In this document: positions 44,183 to 55,253 of the stretch, one piece after another
Numbering within the stretch: the stretch's first letter is position 1
Layout: each line of letters opens with the position of its first letter
Assembly (NCBI GenBank): GCA_013115135.1
Contig: JABANP010000160.1
Coordinates: forward strand, 39,571-103,570
Source of the DNA: Perkinsus olseni
Lineage: Eukaryota > Perkinsozoa > Perkinsida > Perkinsidae
DNA length: 64,000 nucleotides
Reading direction: 5' to 3'
Notes under the pieces: model-generated
The model's database searches: none
What the model was told of the DNA's origin: nothing
Seen by the model: the letters and a program-made list of their open reading frames with translations, nothing else
Program-made: the position numbers and the translations under genes

Positions 44183-45273
44183 CTAACCACAAAGTCGTCG
44201 ATGCTTGCCCTGAGTATCGGCTCCTTCAGCTGACTCAGCTTTCCGCTTCACCGCAAGCTTTCCTCTTTGTGAACATATCGTCACGTGGCGCATCAATTTG
44301 GTGAATCGAGAACCGAAATTTCGACCGCACGCGCTGCAGAGCAGATCATCGCGCAGGTGAGATTCTCGGCTGAGGATCGAATGGAGGTTTCCTGAAGGAC
44401 ACTGGAAGTCATCACATGAGAGAAGACGCCTCCCCATAGGAGGGCGTCTCTCGCCCGAGCTCACCATCATGTTCTAAGATATCTTCGACTTGGGTGAGTT
44501 GAACGAAGAATGGAGTGGTGAAGGAGTTCCAGTGCTTCTTATGCTTTATGCGATTACTCCTCATATCCGTAGATATAACATGAACGTGGAAAGGCTCCAT
44601 ACTGGGTACAGCATGGATGCCGATTTTGAACACCAACTCTCTCAAATGCTCTTGTTTGTGTAGCTCACCAATCAACCAACCGGCGTACTTGTGAACTCGA
44701 CGGAGGAATGACGTACCGAACTCACCGGACCTGTAGAAACAATGAAGATTCACTCGACCCTCAGCTGCTGTAATCGATAGTGTGCGTGAGTTGGTACACA
44801 CGGGACGATATGGAAAGTGCAGATGATTCAATTGCCAAGTTATTCAGCTTCAGAGCTGCAGTCCAGAGAATAGTCTTATGTTCACCAGTGAGTAGCTACT
44901 GTTACTAAACCTCGAACCACAATCGTGTTACTCCTGATCACGCACATCTGCTGCGGGTAATGTGCAGAGGGGCCTGATTGGGCGGCTTACCTATCAAGCT
45001 GCTGAGGAGTCTTGATTCTTTGATCGGGTAGTATGAGCAGATGAACAGTTGATTTCGGATAGCCATCGTACACTGTGGTGAACCCTTCCTCCGATGTGTG
45101 AATTATGGCATCATGGTATCGATCGGGATGGCGCAGATACTGATACAAGGCTTCCCGCCATCGGGCACCGGGGGCTACGTTTTGTATCTACACTTCGATG
45201 GTTACACAATATAGCCCAAGGAGATATTTCTTACCTCATCTTGACAAGTCTTGACGAGCCGCAATGAAGACAT
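44183..45273 (-). CDS. Aprataxin-like DNA repair hydrolase (HIT domain plus C2H2/C2HC finger), copy 2
   Basis: Exon 1 (45273 to about 45235) encodes MSSLRLVKTCQDE. The next starts NVAPGARWREALYQYL and includes AIIHTSEEGFTTVYDGYPKS then TVHLLILPDQRIKTPQQLD, the N-terminal half of the HIT fold. The third reads ELVFKIGIHAVPSMEPFHVH with the catalytic HVH triad, then KKHWNSFTTPFFVQLTQVED. The last encodes DDLLCSACGRNFGSRFTKLM and RHVTIC, the zinc finger that binds nicked DNA, and ends in a basic tail at 44183. The gene has no FHA domain, like fungal and protist members. It begins 84 bases from the end of the RCC1-repeat gene. Confidence 0.82.
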
Positions 45274-45356
45274 TACAACGCTTGGAGAAACACTGAGGGA
45301 CATCAACGCGGCGAGGTTCCAGTGAGCAAGATACCAACCAAACACTGGGCCGAGCT

Positions 45357-46660
45357 TCACTCAAACGTGAATTTGTACCGTGTCTTCGACAAAAATGCTC
45401 CCATATCGATATCACCGTCTAGACCCAAACGATCGTCGTCGGGGCAACCACACGATAGGACTGCCCCATCTTCTCGCAGGGCAATGGTATGGCTCCATCC
45501 GCACGCATGCGCAATAATAGAGCGTTGCACTAAAGTGAATTTACACACAGAATCATCCCCGAACCCCCAGCCACACTGATTTCTCCTGTTGTCACCACAT
45601 GTCCATAGCCCTCCAGTGGAATCGATCGTCGCCGAATGACTCCTCCCGGCACTTATCGCTACAGCTGATTTCACGGGCAACTTAACTGGCCGAATGTTTT
45701 CACAACCATATCCTAAGCCCAGCTGCCCCCGTTCGTTCGATCCCCATCCCCACACATCGCCATCTTGACAGAGCACGATCGAGTGGTTGCTCCCCAGTGC
45801 TACCGCTGTTACTTTGGGGATGCCAAATACTCTCTCGTACGTGGGAATTTTCTCACACTCGAGCGCATGCACCCGTACGATCCCCAGTCGTCCATGGAGA
45901 TCACTTCCGGCCACCCACAACCAGCCACGGTGATCCACTATACCGCTGTGGAAACAACCCGCGGCCAAGTTGACGGCAATAGTCCCCTTAGGGATCGCCA
46001 CCGGGGTCCAGTCGCTAACGGGCCGATTGGTTGAGACGATCGTCCCTACCAGTGGAGGCCACAGTATCAATAGACTGCGGAGAGGCAGTCATCCAGGCGA
46101 GCTGCTTACCGATCCCTAAAGCTCCGAATGGGTTAGAACCTTGGCCATAGACTCTCCCCTCAGTAGTGGCCAGGAGAGTGAAGTCCAGTCCGGCAGACAC
46201 CAGTGCCACTTTGAATCTCAGCGGCACCTTATCGAATCGACCGACTCGATAGTACCTGTTAGAAGCGAAACCTTACAATAGGAGGACAACATCCGGTCTC
46301 CGATGATCACTATAAAGAGTATGAGAATGCGAGCAGTCTACCTTGGTCCCCATTGAAGACCTGTGTCCCTACCATGCTGATGGATCCTCCGCTTCAATTC
46401 CTGCGATTGAAGCATCAGAAGGAGTCTGGCCGCACATGTAGAGAGACCCGTCGGTCAACAGGACAGCAGTCTGACCGTATCTTGGGATAGCGATGCCGTC
46501 CCCGAGAACAGGCATACCATCTCACCCGCATGAAACGGTAACGATTTCCTCCAACTGAGTATTTCCCACACCGCCTAGCTGGCCGAGACTGTTGCTTCCG
46601 AAAAGGGAGACATTTCCAGGGTAGCTGGTGAGAAGTTCTCACTGAGAACTGCCGAGTGGG
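45357..46660 (-). CDS. RCC1-repeat (beta-propeller) protein
   Basis: RCC1 repeats form a seven-bladed propeller used in Ran exchange factors and many regulatory proteins. Seen blades include GNVSLFGSNSLGQLGGVG, YGQTAVLLTDGSLYMCG, FTLLATTEGRVYGQGSNPFG, GCFHSGIVDHRGWLWVAGSD, NHSIVLCQDGDVWGWGSNER with GQLGLG, SHSATIDSTGGLWTCGDNRR and GWSHTIALREDGAVLSCG. An apparent in-frame TGA at 46524-46522 is removed by a 45-base intron (GTGAGA...CCCAAG), which restores VSCG-YGQTAVL. The C-terminus at 45357 is definite; the N-terminus may extend upstream. The specific role is not inferred. Confidence 0.82.
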
Positions 46661-46739
46661 CACCTCCCGCTGCTACTATAGATGAGGTATCTACGCATAC
46701 TTCACATGTTGTGGAAGGCCATCGGCCGAGACGCCGCTC

Positions 46740-48170
46740 CTCAAAGCAAACTCACCTAATAGATGCTTCCCAACATACCGCAATCGTGACCTTTTCACTC
46801 TCCGTGCCAGCCACTTTGGGAAGGATTGGGCCAAGCACTTCGAGTTCTGGGAGGCTGACGTTCCTAGGCAGTCGGTGCTGCCTGAGGAAGGGACAAAGCC
46901 TCCCCTTGCCCGGGTATAGCCCGATAGCTGGTCATGAGGGTTACCCAGAGCTGCCCTTATGACTTCAGTAACCGCGGCCAGTAGTGCAGTCGATGAGAAT
47001 GCTAGAGGTATAACCTGAAGAACATAGGACTGGCCCGTGAGTGGTCGCGCAACTCAAAATGTTGACGCTCGGGGATGATTGTGGACGGTCCGATAGATGT
47101 CACCTCTATCGGTTGGAGGAACTCGAGGACAACTACGTTGAGGGCTGAATGGGGGCCAAGCACTTCGAGCCCGGCCATCAATGAAGAGAAGTCAACTGTA
47201 CTCGTAAAGTCAACCGAGACCACCGATGGCGGTCTGGGTGGTCGACTTTCCGGGGTCGGTTTGCCAAACCGGTTCCGAGTCAGCCGCCCCCCCACTGAAG
47301 TCAGCTTGGTCTACTACCTAGTTGCCCCGGGCGGGAAGCGATCAATCATCCTAACCATCGAGTGACGGATGTGCTCATTCCCATTGGCTATACATACTAA
47401 AGGAAGGCGGCGACCGAAAGCTTGAGACTGCTTGATATTGGACATCATTATCATCAGCATGCTATCTGAGCGGCCTCATTGCTCTATACCACAGTTGTGC
47501 TGTATTGTTGTTGGGGTATATGAACCGGAAGAGACCATCAACAGGGGTCTCGATGTCCACTGAATTGCTACCTGAGTTACTATCCCCCCAGGAACGACTA
47601 CTGAGTCTCACCGATGTACATAACCTTGAGGTCCTCCTTGAGGACCTGTAGTAAGGGTCTGCTCAGATCATTGGCGTATATCCTCAACATCCTGTCCTGG
47701 CCAACAGCGACAATCCGAGGCTCGGGTGGGGTGGCCTGTCCAGCATGGTGCGAGTAGTCCCTCACAAGCTTCGATGACTAACCGTGTACGGATGCAGTGT
47801 GTAGCGGAAGGACGCAGTTCAACGCCAATTACTTGCTTGCCGACTGGAAAGTATCAATATCTCGATTCACCGGCCCCATGTTCAATTCATGTAGCACGCA
47901 ACTTGCGTGACGCAAGACTCCAAGATATGGCACAGATGGTCAGTGAGCATTGATCACTCGATCGAACAGCATCTAAGAGAGCTCACCTCATCCCCGTCCC
48001 GCCCACGGAGCAGCCTGACCCTAACCAGGCCAATAACTATGCTTTCAGTAGCGATGTTGGCCAATGACTGATACTTCTCCTCGGCCGCCTGATACTTCGA
48101 GTGTGCGATTGCCGACGCTTGTTCGTGATCTGATATGGATCGCTTTCTACGGCTTTTATGCTCCACACAC
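46740..48170 (-). CDS. Unknown gene with a possible WD-like exon
   Basis: Coding-like exons occur at about 48166-48000 (EQASAIAHSKYQAAEEKYQS then LANIATESIVIGLVRVRLLR), 47760-47600 (PRIVAVGQDRMLRIYANDL then LLQVLKEDLKVMYI), 47295-47002 (SLMAGLEVLGPHSALNVVVL) and 46905-46770 (SLPELEVLGPILPKVAGTES). The QDRMLRIY exon resembles one WD40 blade. The two LEVLGP exons resemble each other. It could be one gene or join with either neighbour. Confidence 0.4.
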
Positions 48171-48229
48171 CCTGATACATATCAGTAACATCATATCGTC
48201 ACTCTTAATGAACTCACCAACCGGATAAC

Positions 48230-48600
48230 GTGACGCGGGGGGCGGGGGGTCCCTTCCCCACGTCACGTAGGGAAGACCTAGATGTCAAGGACCAGTGAAT
48301 GAGCCTTCCCTCCCGGAGGAAAGGCACATAACCTTGTAGGTTTTCAGCGTCCGTTTTAGCGGATAAACAAGTGGTCTATCTATGCTAGAACCGATCCGGA
48401 AAGATGCAAGAGCACCTTTCGTGTGCAATCGGACAGCACGTGCCCCTATTGTCCCTCCCACGCTAGCAGGCTAGTGTCCAGAGCATCATGCTGTCGAGGC
48501 GCCAGGCGCTCGATAACGGCTCGGGCAGACTGACGTCGGCTGCCCGACACCCTTATTTTCTCAGCCGAGGTCTTTGAGATGTAATGTGCGTTTGGCTAAC
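48230..48600. other. Stretch without a supported exon
   Basis: It contains a G-rich run (CGGGGGGCGGGGGGTCCC, 48235-48252) and a GCGGATAAACAA shared with 35574. Confidence 0.35.
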
Positions 48601-48619
48601 CGCGAGTGCCATTAGTAGC

Positions 48620-50870
48620 ATCGCCTTCGGCCTCGACATAGTGTGCCCTCGTGAGGTACCGGCGACTTCATTGAGGCCAGTGGGATGCAGCGTTGCCCCA
48701 TCTCGGAGGCCAGGGGTTCTAATACACTCCCAATATATCCTCACGTTTCTCGAGAATCTTCCGTCGCTCATCGCTCGTAGCGTTCAACTCCCATTCTTTT
48801 CTGTTGCTCCTCAGCTGCCGTTCTGCTATGTCTCGAGCCATTTTCTCGCGTTCCAGCTGAGTCGAATAGTTCTCTACGAAAGGAAACTTGTCCTATTTGA
48901 CGCAAGAGTGTCGACTGACCAGCCCTTGCCTTCATGGCGTCAAGGTGTTCACGCAGCTGAGCATTCTCCACATAAACTTTGCAGCTTGTAGCGTGGACCT
49001 GACGCCGATGCACTCGTGTGCATGGCGATGGGACCGACTCGTCTGGCTGGTTAGAGCAAGCATCGCGAAGGGCCTCGCCCTCTTATCTACAGGGTGCCGA
49101 CTTAGAAAGGGCAAATCCCTCATGACTTTTTCGTGCGAACGAGTTGAGAGTTGTAACGCACACCAATCGAAAGCTCTCGTCGAGCTCTACACTAACCCGT
49201 TCTCAGCGTTATCTCACTCGAAAGTTTCACCCTCGCAATGGGATCCAAACGCCAAAAAATCGCGAAAAATCGTTGGCAGAATCATCGAGGCCATGCTGAC
49301 GCTGTGAATTGCTTATGGAAGGGGACCGTCGATGGAGGGCATTTTGAAAATCTTCTGTGACTCTCAACTCGTTCGCACGAAAAATTCATGAGGGGTTTGC
49401 CCTTTTTAAGTCGGCACCCTGCACGAGGAATACCAACTCGGAAACCATCAGATACGCACGAGCCGCTAGGATTGCTTGACAGAATGATGTTACCAAGGAG
49501 AGGGATCAGCACGAGGCATACGACTGAATTTGATTCAAACGATTGGTATTGCCTCTTCCAGTGTCGCTTGTAATTCACTTTGAGGTAACAATCGCGGGCC
49601 GTGTAGCTCTGTCGCTCTCAGTTCTCTCCTCAGCTCCTCGTTATCCTTCTCTGAGACTTCAAGCCGCTTCTCGAGGTCTCCGACTCTACCCTAACAAGGG
49701 TATGACGTGATGTTATGTTGTTCGATGTTTAGGGCTCCTGCTGTCAATGACATCAGAATCTTTCAACAGAATCCTTGCAGAGCCAAAAGCCCACTCTGAG
49801 ATCTTCTTTCATTTTCTCGTCGACTTCCGCCTTGACACGTAGCTGGCGGAGTTCTCTCGCCCCTTTCATCACTTCATCATTAGGGTTTCCGCCAGTCAAA
49901 TACCTAATAATCACCACCCACTGACAAGCGCTTTCGAAGCCGCTCGGCTGAACATTGGAGCGAGCAAAAGGGCGTCCGCCTAACAAGAGTGCAAGCCTGG
50001 TTAATGAGCCCAGGCACTAATATCGATCCACGGGGAGGCCGGCAGTATCTGTGTGGGTGGCAGCGAGGTAGACTCGTCAGCTGCCCTCGGGTCAGTAACT
50101 CACTGGCGTACCATTGCTGTCTAGTTCGCTCATCTCTCAAGTCATCCACATGCGTCTTCAGTATCGTGTCATTCTGTATTTGCACTTCCCGCAATCTAGC
50201 AGACAACGACGTAACCGATTCTTCCTGAAATGTTAGATGGTTATTCTCTGCCACGATGAATGCATGCAGGAAAACCATACATGTACTTGAGACGATTGAT
50301 CAGGACAATTATCTCATAGTCTTACGAGCTTTGAGCAGCGAACTTTCAGCTCTTCCTTTTCCGTAGCGAGCGCTTGGACATCTCCGTTGGGAGCCACTTT
50401 GACTTGGGTCTTGAGGCTGCATCCAGGATTAAAGGCTTCGCATTTTCAGCAATGACTTCCCAGAACCTCACCTCTCGATTTGTTGTAAGAGTTTAGCCCG
50501 GTCAACATTGACGTTGTCACTTTTCCATCTTTCGAAACTTCCAATCTCATTTTCGGCCCGTTTCAGTCTCGCTCGGCACTCGCGCAGCTCCTTTTCCGCA
50601 TTCTCTGAGCGCTTGGAATGACATCCCATGAGCCTGCGTGGCTGGGCTCCAATTACAGCTGAGCCAGGTGGCGTACGCAAATCAAATCTCTGGAAGGAGG
50701 GTCGAGTTAAACCAAATTATATCATCACCTTTTCCATCCGGTTTCTTGCACTTCTGCAGGAGTCGTCTCGATTCCACTGCGAACTCTCGCACGCTCGTGT
50801 TGACATATCCAATCGGATTAGATTTGTCGTTCACAAACTCGGGGGAAGTCATTTGGAGAAAAAACAGTAA
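48620..50870 (-). CDS. Coiled-coil protein, many exons
   Basis: Successive minus-strand exons encode heptad-rich, highly charged helices: EFAVESRRLLQKCKKPDGKG (about 50800), ENAEKELRECRARLKRAENE (50600), DVQALATEKEELKVRCSKLV (50340), SLSARLREVQIQNDTILKTH (50200), GARELRQLRVKAEVDEKMKE (49850), DLEKRLEVSEKDNEELRREL (49650), YVENAQLREHLDAMKARAGQ (48970) and REKMARDIAERQLRSNRKEW (48840). This indicates a long structural or cytoskeletal/ciliary-type coiled coil. No family can be named. Exon boundaries are approximate and more than one gene is possible. Confidence 0.55.
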
Positions 50871-51084
50871 CTTTATAACCCACGCAAATATATACCGCTA
50901 TCCCCAGTGTAGCCCTCAAGTCCGGTTCTGACATCGGGCAATCGGAAATGATGGCGAAGGAATCTTACGCAACCCCTCGATTCAACAGGAAATGTATTTC
51001 CATGCTCCCGAACAGTTCAAGAATGCATCCGCGAGGGATCGAACTTCGAACTCTCACACAAGCGGTATCAATCCTCCCAGTCCC

Positions 51085-51700
51085 TGTAGTCAGTGTCGAA
51101 AAATTTTCTGGGCGAAAATAGGTTACTCATCGCGAAGATGATAGCGAAGGCCAAGCAGATACCACCAGCCCCAAGATACGCCAAAGACACGTACATATTA
51201 ATACCGCCAGTCAAGGTAGCGCTCGCCACGATTATCGATTTACTGCCGCCGAAGGATCCAACTGGGTAATTGTCAAATACAGTGACTCGAACAACATCAC
51301 CCTCCTACTAGACCACTCAAAGGCGATATATCTTGCAATCTTGCCCTCACTTGCAAGTCCTCATCTACACGTCCATATACTTTCCTGAATGTGGGCATCC
51401 CAGCGGGCCTCATCCACGACACGAAGTGACCGTTCTCAACACCCCATCCTGAAAGCTTCGAGGTAAGTGCACGATTTGTCCGGCGGGGCCGCAGTGAACG
51501 ATGACAGAGCTAGATAGAACGGAGCCAAACGGCCCTGATTAGTGTTTCCAACCGGAAGGATTCGGCAGTCGAGTGTAGCCTTGCGCAGCAGAGCACGGGA
51601 ATTCGGGATCCGAACCATACACACCGAAAGGGACCTGACGATATACAATATCTCAACCGCATTCCCCGCATTCTGATGGAAGTTCATGCGTCAACGTATT
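51085..51700 (-). CDS. CDC50/LEM3-family protein, P4-ATPase (flippase) subunit, 3-prime exons
   Basis: CDC50 proteins are obligate partners of lipid flippases in the secretory pathway. A first visible exon has MNFHQNAGNAVEI, matching the family NFYQNHRRYV motif, and later LPVGNTNQGRLAPFYLALSS. Next comes SWMRPAGMPTFRKVYGRVDE with DLQVRARLQDISPL, matching the family WMR-A-LPTFRKLYG motif. The last exon encodes VFDNYPVGSFGGSKSIIVAS, then the second membrane helix (YLGAGGICLAFAIIFAMSNL) and a short cytosolic tail (FSPRKFFDTDY). The N-terminal cytosolic part and first helix are not resolved upstream. Confidence 0.78.
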
Positions 51701-51842
51701 AATGTATTACTGTGACACTGGGGGAGCGGCCAAGGTGTCTCGAATTCATATTCAGGCTACATAGCTGTCAGCTCGTCATTGACCTCCCGATCATCTCTGG
51801 GTCTCATCCAAGTCATTTCAGTTATCCCAATACTACGCTTCA

Positions 51843-52040
51843 ATGGTGACACAGAATCAGGAATGCGTTGAACCCCTTACACAGTCCATACCGGCTTTGG
51901 TGGAAAAGATCTCGACGCCCCAGCTGGCGGTGGCGACTCCCTCTCCGGTGGTCCAAGGGAATGCTGTTTTACCGAGAGTGCAGACCCCAGAAGTCATTCG
52001 TCAACAGGGCAGCGATGTAGAGCTGCCTACCGATGAGTGA
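51843..52040 (+). CDS. Short open frame, 65 codons, unknown
   Basis: Pro/Val/Thr-rich frame starting MVTQNQECVEPLTQSIPALV with stop TGA. The composition is compatible with coding, but there is no other support. Confidence 0.25.
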   Translation: MVTQNQECVEPLTQSIPALVEKISTPQLAVATPSPVVQGNAVLPRVQTPEVIRQQGSDVELPTDE

Positions 52041-52706
52041 GCTCTTCTTTGGATCCTTAGCCTGTGTGGGTCATCTACCATAATGCTAGGCGTTCGACGG
52101 AGCCACTCCTCCCCTGTAACGATAATGGCGGAGCAGAACGTACCAACAAGGTTCGCACTGCCCCGGTAAGCTTGTTGTAGACTTGCTCCACTTGCCACTT
52201 GCTCGTTGGTATTATAGGTCTGTGGGCCCGGAACTTGGGGTTCCTTAGCTTACTTTGGGGTAGCAGCTGACCATGAGCTGGTTAGATCATTCGTCTACGT
52301 GTACGCGCGTTTTCCTTAATGTTCCAAAATATCGTTTCGTGTTCTACTCCATTTATTCGCTGCTATGAACTTCCCGCCGAATCTGGACGAAACCGATTTC
52401 TCCTTTGGTAGGAGAAGATCGAGGGCGCGGCCGGCGCTTGTGTAACGAACGTCCAAGAGCATGTCCGAAAGCCGAAAGGAGTCGGAGCTATTGGCAAGTC
52501 AGCTAACAGCTATTCCCAGTTACAGTGACTCACTGGCAGATGAAGATGCCAGTTTGAATTTTGTCAATGACTGTAATCCCATTTTCATCATCGTAGTCCA
52601 TTTGCACTTGGTGTTCGTCTCTACTATGCAGAGGCACCCTTTCTCCGTCTTGTGTTGTTTGATTGCGAACTACTGGAATAGTATTGGTGGCATAGGGTGG
52701 CTCAGC

Positions 52707-52839
52707 AAATCACCGATACTCAAAATTAAGATAACAACATTGGACGGGGGGATAGGGGGGTGAGAGCGAAGCAGCACAGCAATGACGTCCGACTCAACGA
52801 GAGTTGGTGACTCGTATGTCGCGAGTTGTCAACGCTCCA
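52707..52839 (+). repeat. 133-base repeat upstream of the histone cluster
   Basis: Nearly identical copies lie at 56517-56649 and 62328-62460, each downstream of an H4 gene. It contains the G-rich GGACGGGGGGATAGGGGGG arm. This copy lacks the partner C-rich arm. Confidence 0.85.
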
Positions 52840-53081
52840 TGGTGTCTTCTGGCCCAGCGGGGCCCTGCGGGGGAACCGTTCATTGACACTTGAGAAAGTA
52901 GGAAAATGAGAAACTCATTAGTATTCTACCGTTTGACATTTTAGAGGGAGTTACTTCATTGGGTAGAATTCCTCACTCGCGACTGTCGTTGTAGTTGCTA
53001 GTGATCTCGCTGGTGAGTCCTTGGACATGCGGGGGTGCCATCCGAAGAGAAAGCGTTTCGCAGCTCAGCGTTATCGCGCGC

Positions 53082-53182
53082 CCAATTGATCAATTGATCG
53101 ATCGATCACTGATAATAGTATGGAATATTTTTTATATCTATATATAAAGATCGTTGATCAGTGGATCAATTGGATCAATTTC
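53082..53182. promoter_or_regulatory. AT-rich palindromic region with TATA-like element upstream of histone H3
   Basis: GATC-rich arms on the left (CAATTGATCAATTGATCGAT region) and right (GATCAGTGGATCAATTGG region) are imperfect inverted repeats. Between them is TATATATAAAG at 53139-53149. The H3 start is about 150 bases downstream. A promoter or origin role is inference. Confidence 0.45.
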
Positions 53183-53203
53183 TAGCATATCTGAATATTG
53201 AAC

Positions 53204-53225
53204 GATTTTCCCGTTTTTTCATCAG
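53204..53225 (+). promoter_or_regulatory. Acceptor-like T-rich/TCAG motif before histone H3
   Basis: GATTTTCCCG followed by TTTTTTCATCAG ends 70 bases before the ATG. It matches the motif before H2A in 21 of 22 positions. Confidence 0.6.
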
Positions 53226-53244
53226 TTTCTCCTCCTACCACTGA

Positions 53245-53706
<462 letters not shown>

Positions 53707-53752
53707 GGTCTCTCTAGCCTAGTAATACTCGGCCAATATCATCTCATTTCAA

Positions 53753-53768
53753 GGCGTTATTTAACGCC
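53753..53768 (+). promoter_or_regulatory. Histone mRNA 3-prime stem-loop (H3)
   Basis: GGCGTTATTTAACGCC forms a perfect 6-base-pair stem and 4-base loop, flanked by CAA and ATC. This is the size of the replication-dependent histone stem-loop bound by SLBP. Confidence 0.9.
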
Positions 53769-53910
53769 ATCTTTGGCTTATTCCCTCGATACATACTGAG
53801 GACTAGAGGAGAGGTGGTGTCTTCATAATACTAGTTGATGATAGCGCCTCGGAGGTAGGCTATCGATACCGGCTAGGAGTGATTCTCTGAATGTCAAATG
53901 CCCTCAAGGT

Positions 53911-53932
53911 GATTTTCCTGTTTTTTCATCAG
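53911..53932 (+). promoter_or_regulatory. Acceptor-like T-rich/TCAG motif before histone H2A
   Basis: Nearly identical to the H3 motif (one difference in 22) and ends 78 bases before the ATG. Confidence 0.6.
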
Positions 53933-54010
53933 AATCAGTGCGGGACGGCTCTTGTTGAGAAGTCTATTTTTCCTTATCTCTTCACTAGTGTAATTTCGAC
54001 AAGCTAAACA

Positions 54011-54424
54011 ATGTCTGGAAAGGGTAAAGGTGGTCGTGGCAAGGCTGGCAAGAAAACCGGCACTGGAGCCAAGTCTCGCTCAGCCAAGGCTGGCTTGCAG
54101 TTCCCTGTTGGTCGTATCGCGAGGTATCTCAAGAAGGGTCGTTACGCCAAACGTGTGGGCTCCGGAGCTCCCGTATACTTGGCTGCTGTTCTGGAGTACC
54201 TCGTCGCGGAGATCCTCGAGCTTGCGGGCAACGCTGCGCGTGACCACAAGAAAACGAGAATCATCCCTCGCCACATCCAGCTGGCTGTCCGCAACGACGA
54301 GGAACTGAACAAGTTCCTTGCTGGTGTGACCCTCGCGAGCGGTGGCGTCTTGCCCAACATCCACACCACCCTTCTGCCTAAGAAGAGCAAAGGCAAGAGC
54401 TTCACCGCTTCTCAGGAAATGTAG
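54011..54424 (+). CDS. Histone H2A with a C-terminal SQE motif (H2A.X type)
   Basis: The 137-residue product has the tail [29 protein letters not shown], the acidic patch region NDEELNKFL and IHTTLLPKK. It ends TASQEM. An SQ-acidic-hydrophobic terminus is the DNA-damage phosphorylation site of H2A.X. The gene is intronless and lies third-strand-parallel with H3, 304 bases downstream. A stem-loop follows the stop. Confidence 0.97.
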   Translation: MSGKGKGGRGKAGKKTGTGAKSRSAKAGLQFPVGRIARYLKKGRYAKRVGSGAPVYLAAVLEYLVAEILELAGNAARDHKKTRIIPRHIQLAVRNDEELNKFLAGVTLASGGVLPNIHTTLLPKKSKGKSFTASQEM

Positions 54425-54467
54425 ATAGAGCCACTGTGCTCTGCTACCTGAGGCTCATCAATTCCAA

Positions 54468-54483
54468 GGCGTTATTTGGCGCC
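54468..54483 (+). promoter_or_regulatory. Histone mRNA 3-prime stem-loop (H2A)
   Basis: GGCGTTATTTGGCGCC forms a 6-base-pair stem with two G-U pairs and an ATTT loop, in the same CAA...ATC context as the H3 loop. Confidence 0.85.
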
Positions 54484-54610
54484 ATCTATACTTGCTTGAA
54501 ATTTCTTGCACGCGATGGATACAGAGTTGACATTGTTCCATCCATTCGTTGAGTTCTTGAGAAATCAAATGCTATGGGCATTGACTAGTTTGTTCTCTCA
54601 GAGGTATTTT

Positions 54611-54628
54611 GCGGTATTTGCATCAGAA
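54611..54628 (+). promoter_or_regulatory. Acceptor-like motif before histone H2B
   Basis: GCGGTATTTGCATCAGAA; its CAG ends 75 bases before the ATG. A second copy lies at 60417-60434. Confidence 0.5.
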
Positions 54629-54701
54629 CCGTCTGAGTTGTACGAGACGTAGCGGAGGCTAATTTCTGTATCTCACGTATTACAAAGCATAGTATCCGCA
54701 T

Positions 54702-55040
54702 ATGGCTCCTAAAACCGGTTCCGCTACCAAGCCTGCTGCTGACAAGAAACGCAGATCCGCTAGGAAGGAGACTTTCAACAGCTACATCTTCAAGGTGTTG
54801 AAGCAAGTCCACCCTAAGACTGGAATCTCCAAGAAGAGTATGATGATCATGAACTCCTTGGTGAGCGACACCTTTGACCGGATTGTGTCTGAGGCTGGTC
54901 GTCTTTGCAAGTATAGCAACAAGGGAACCCTTTCTAGCCGCGAAATCCAGACTGCGATTCGCCTGGTCTTGCCGGGTGAGCTGGCCAAGCACGCCGTCAG
55001 TGAGGGGACCAAGGCTGTGACTAAGTTCACTTCCGCCTAA
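54702..55040 (+). CDS. Histone H2B, copy 1
   Basis: The 112-residue product has a short basic tail ([18 protein letters not shown]). It has the fold motifs [39 protein letters not shown] and [20 protein letters not shown]. It is intronless. The encoded protein is identical to copy 2 (60508-60846). Confidence 0.97.
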   Translation: MAPKTGSATKPAADKKRRSARKETFNSYIFKVLKQVHPKTGISKKSMMIMNSLVSDTFDRIVSEAGRLCKYSNKGTLSSREIQTAIRLVLPGELAKHAVSEGTKAVTKFTSA

Positions 55041-55099
55041 GGGTGCGGTCATCACTGGAGAGCTGCCTGGGTCATCTAGTTGGCTCGTAACAATTTCAA

Positions 55100-55115
55100 G
55101 GCGTTTCTCAACGCC
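55100..55115 (+). promoter_or_regulatory. Histone mRNA 3-prime stem-loop (H2B copy 1)
   Basis: GGCGTTTCTCAACGCC, a perfect 6-base-pair stem with a TCTC loop, 60 bases after the stop. Confidence 0.9.
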
Positions 55116-55168
55116 ATCTTTCTTTGTGCTAGGAAAAGATGTTGTTTCATAGTGTATATCTGTATTTT

Positions 55169-55184
55169 ACCATTTTTGTTTCAG
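55169..55184 (+). promoter_or_regulatory. Acceptor-like motif before histone H1
   Basis: A T-run ending in GTTTCAG, 69 bases before the ATG; a second copy is at 60975-60990. Confidence 0.5.
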
Positions 55185-55253
55185 AAAGTGCAACCTATGC
55201 TATCCGGGCTAACAGCGCTTTCAGAACATCTTATCGTCGTCTCAATATCCGTA

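Noticed and set aside
46522..46524. In-frame TGA inside the RCC1-repeat gene, possible recoding or pseudogene
   Set aside because: A 45-base GT-AG intron starting two bases before it removes the stop and restores a perfect RCC1 blade (VSCG-YGQTAVLLTDG).
55080..55253. N-terminal extension of histone H1 in an open frame
   Set aside because: The extension runs through the H2B stem-loop and the acceptor-like motif, and the residues are hydrophobic and unlike H1. The Met at 55254 fits the family.
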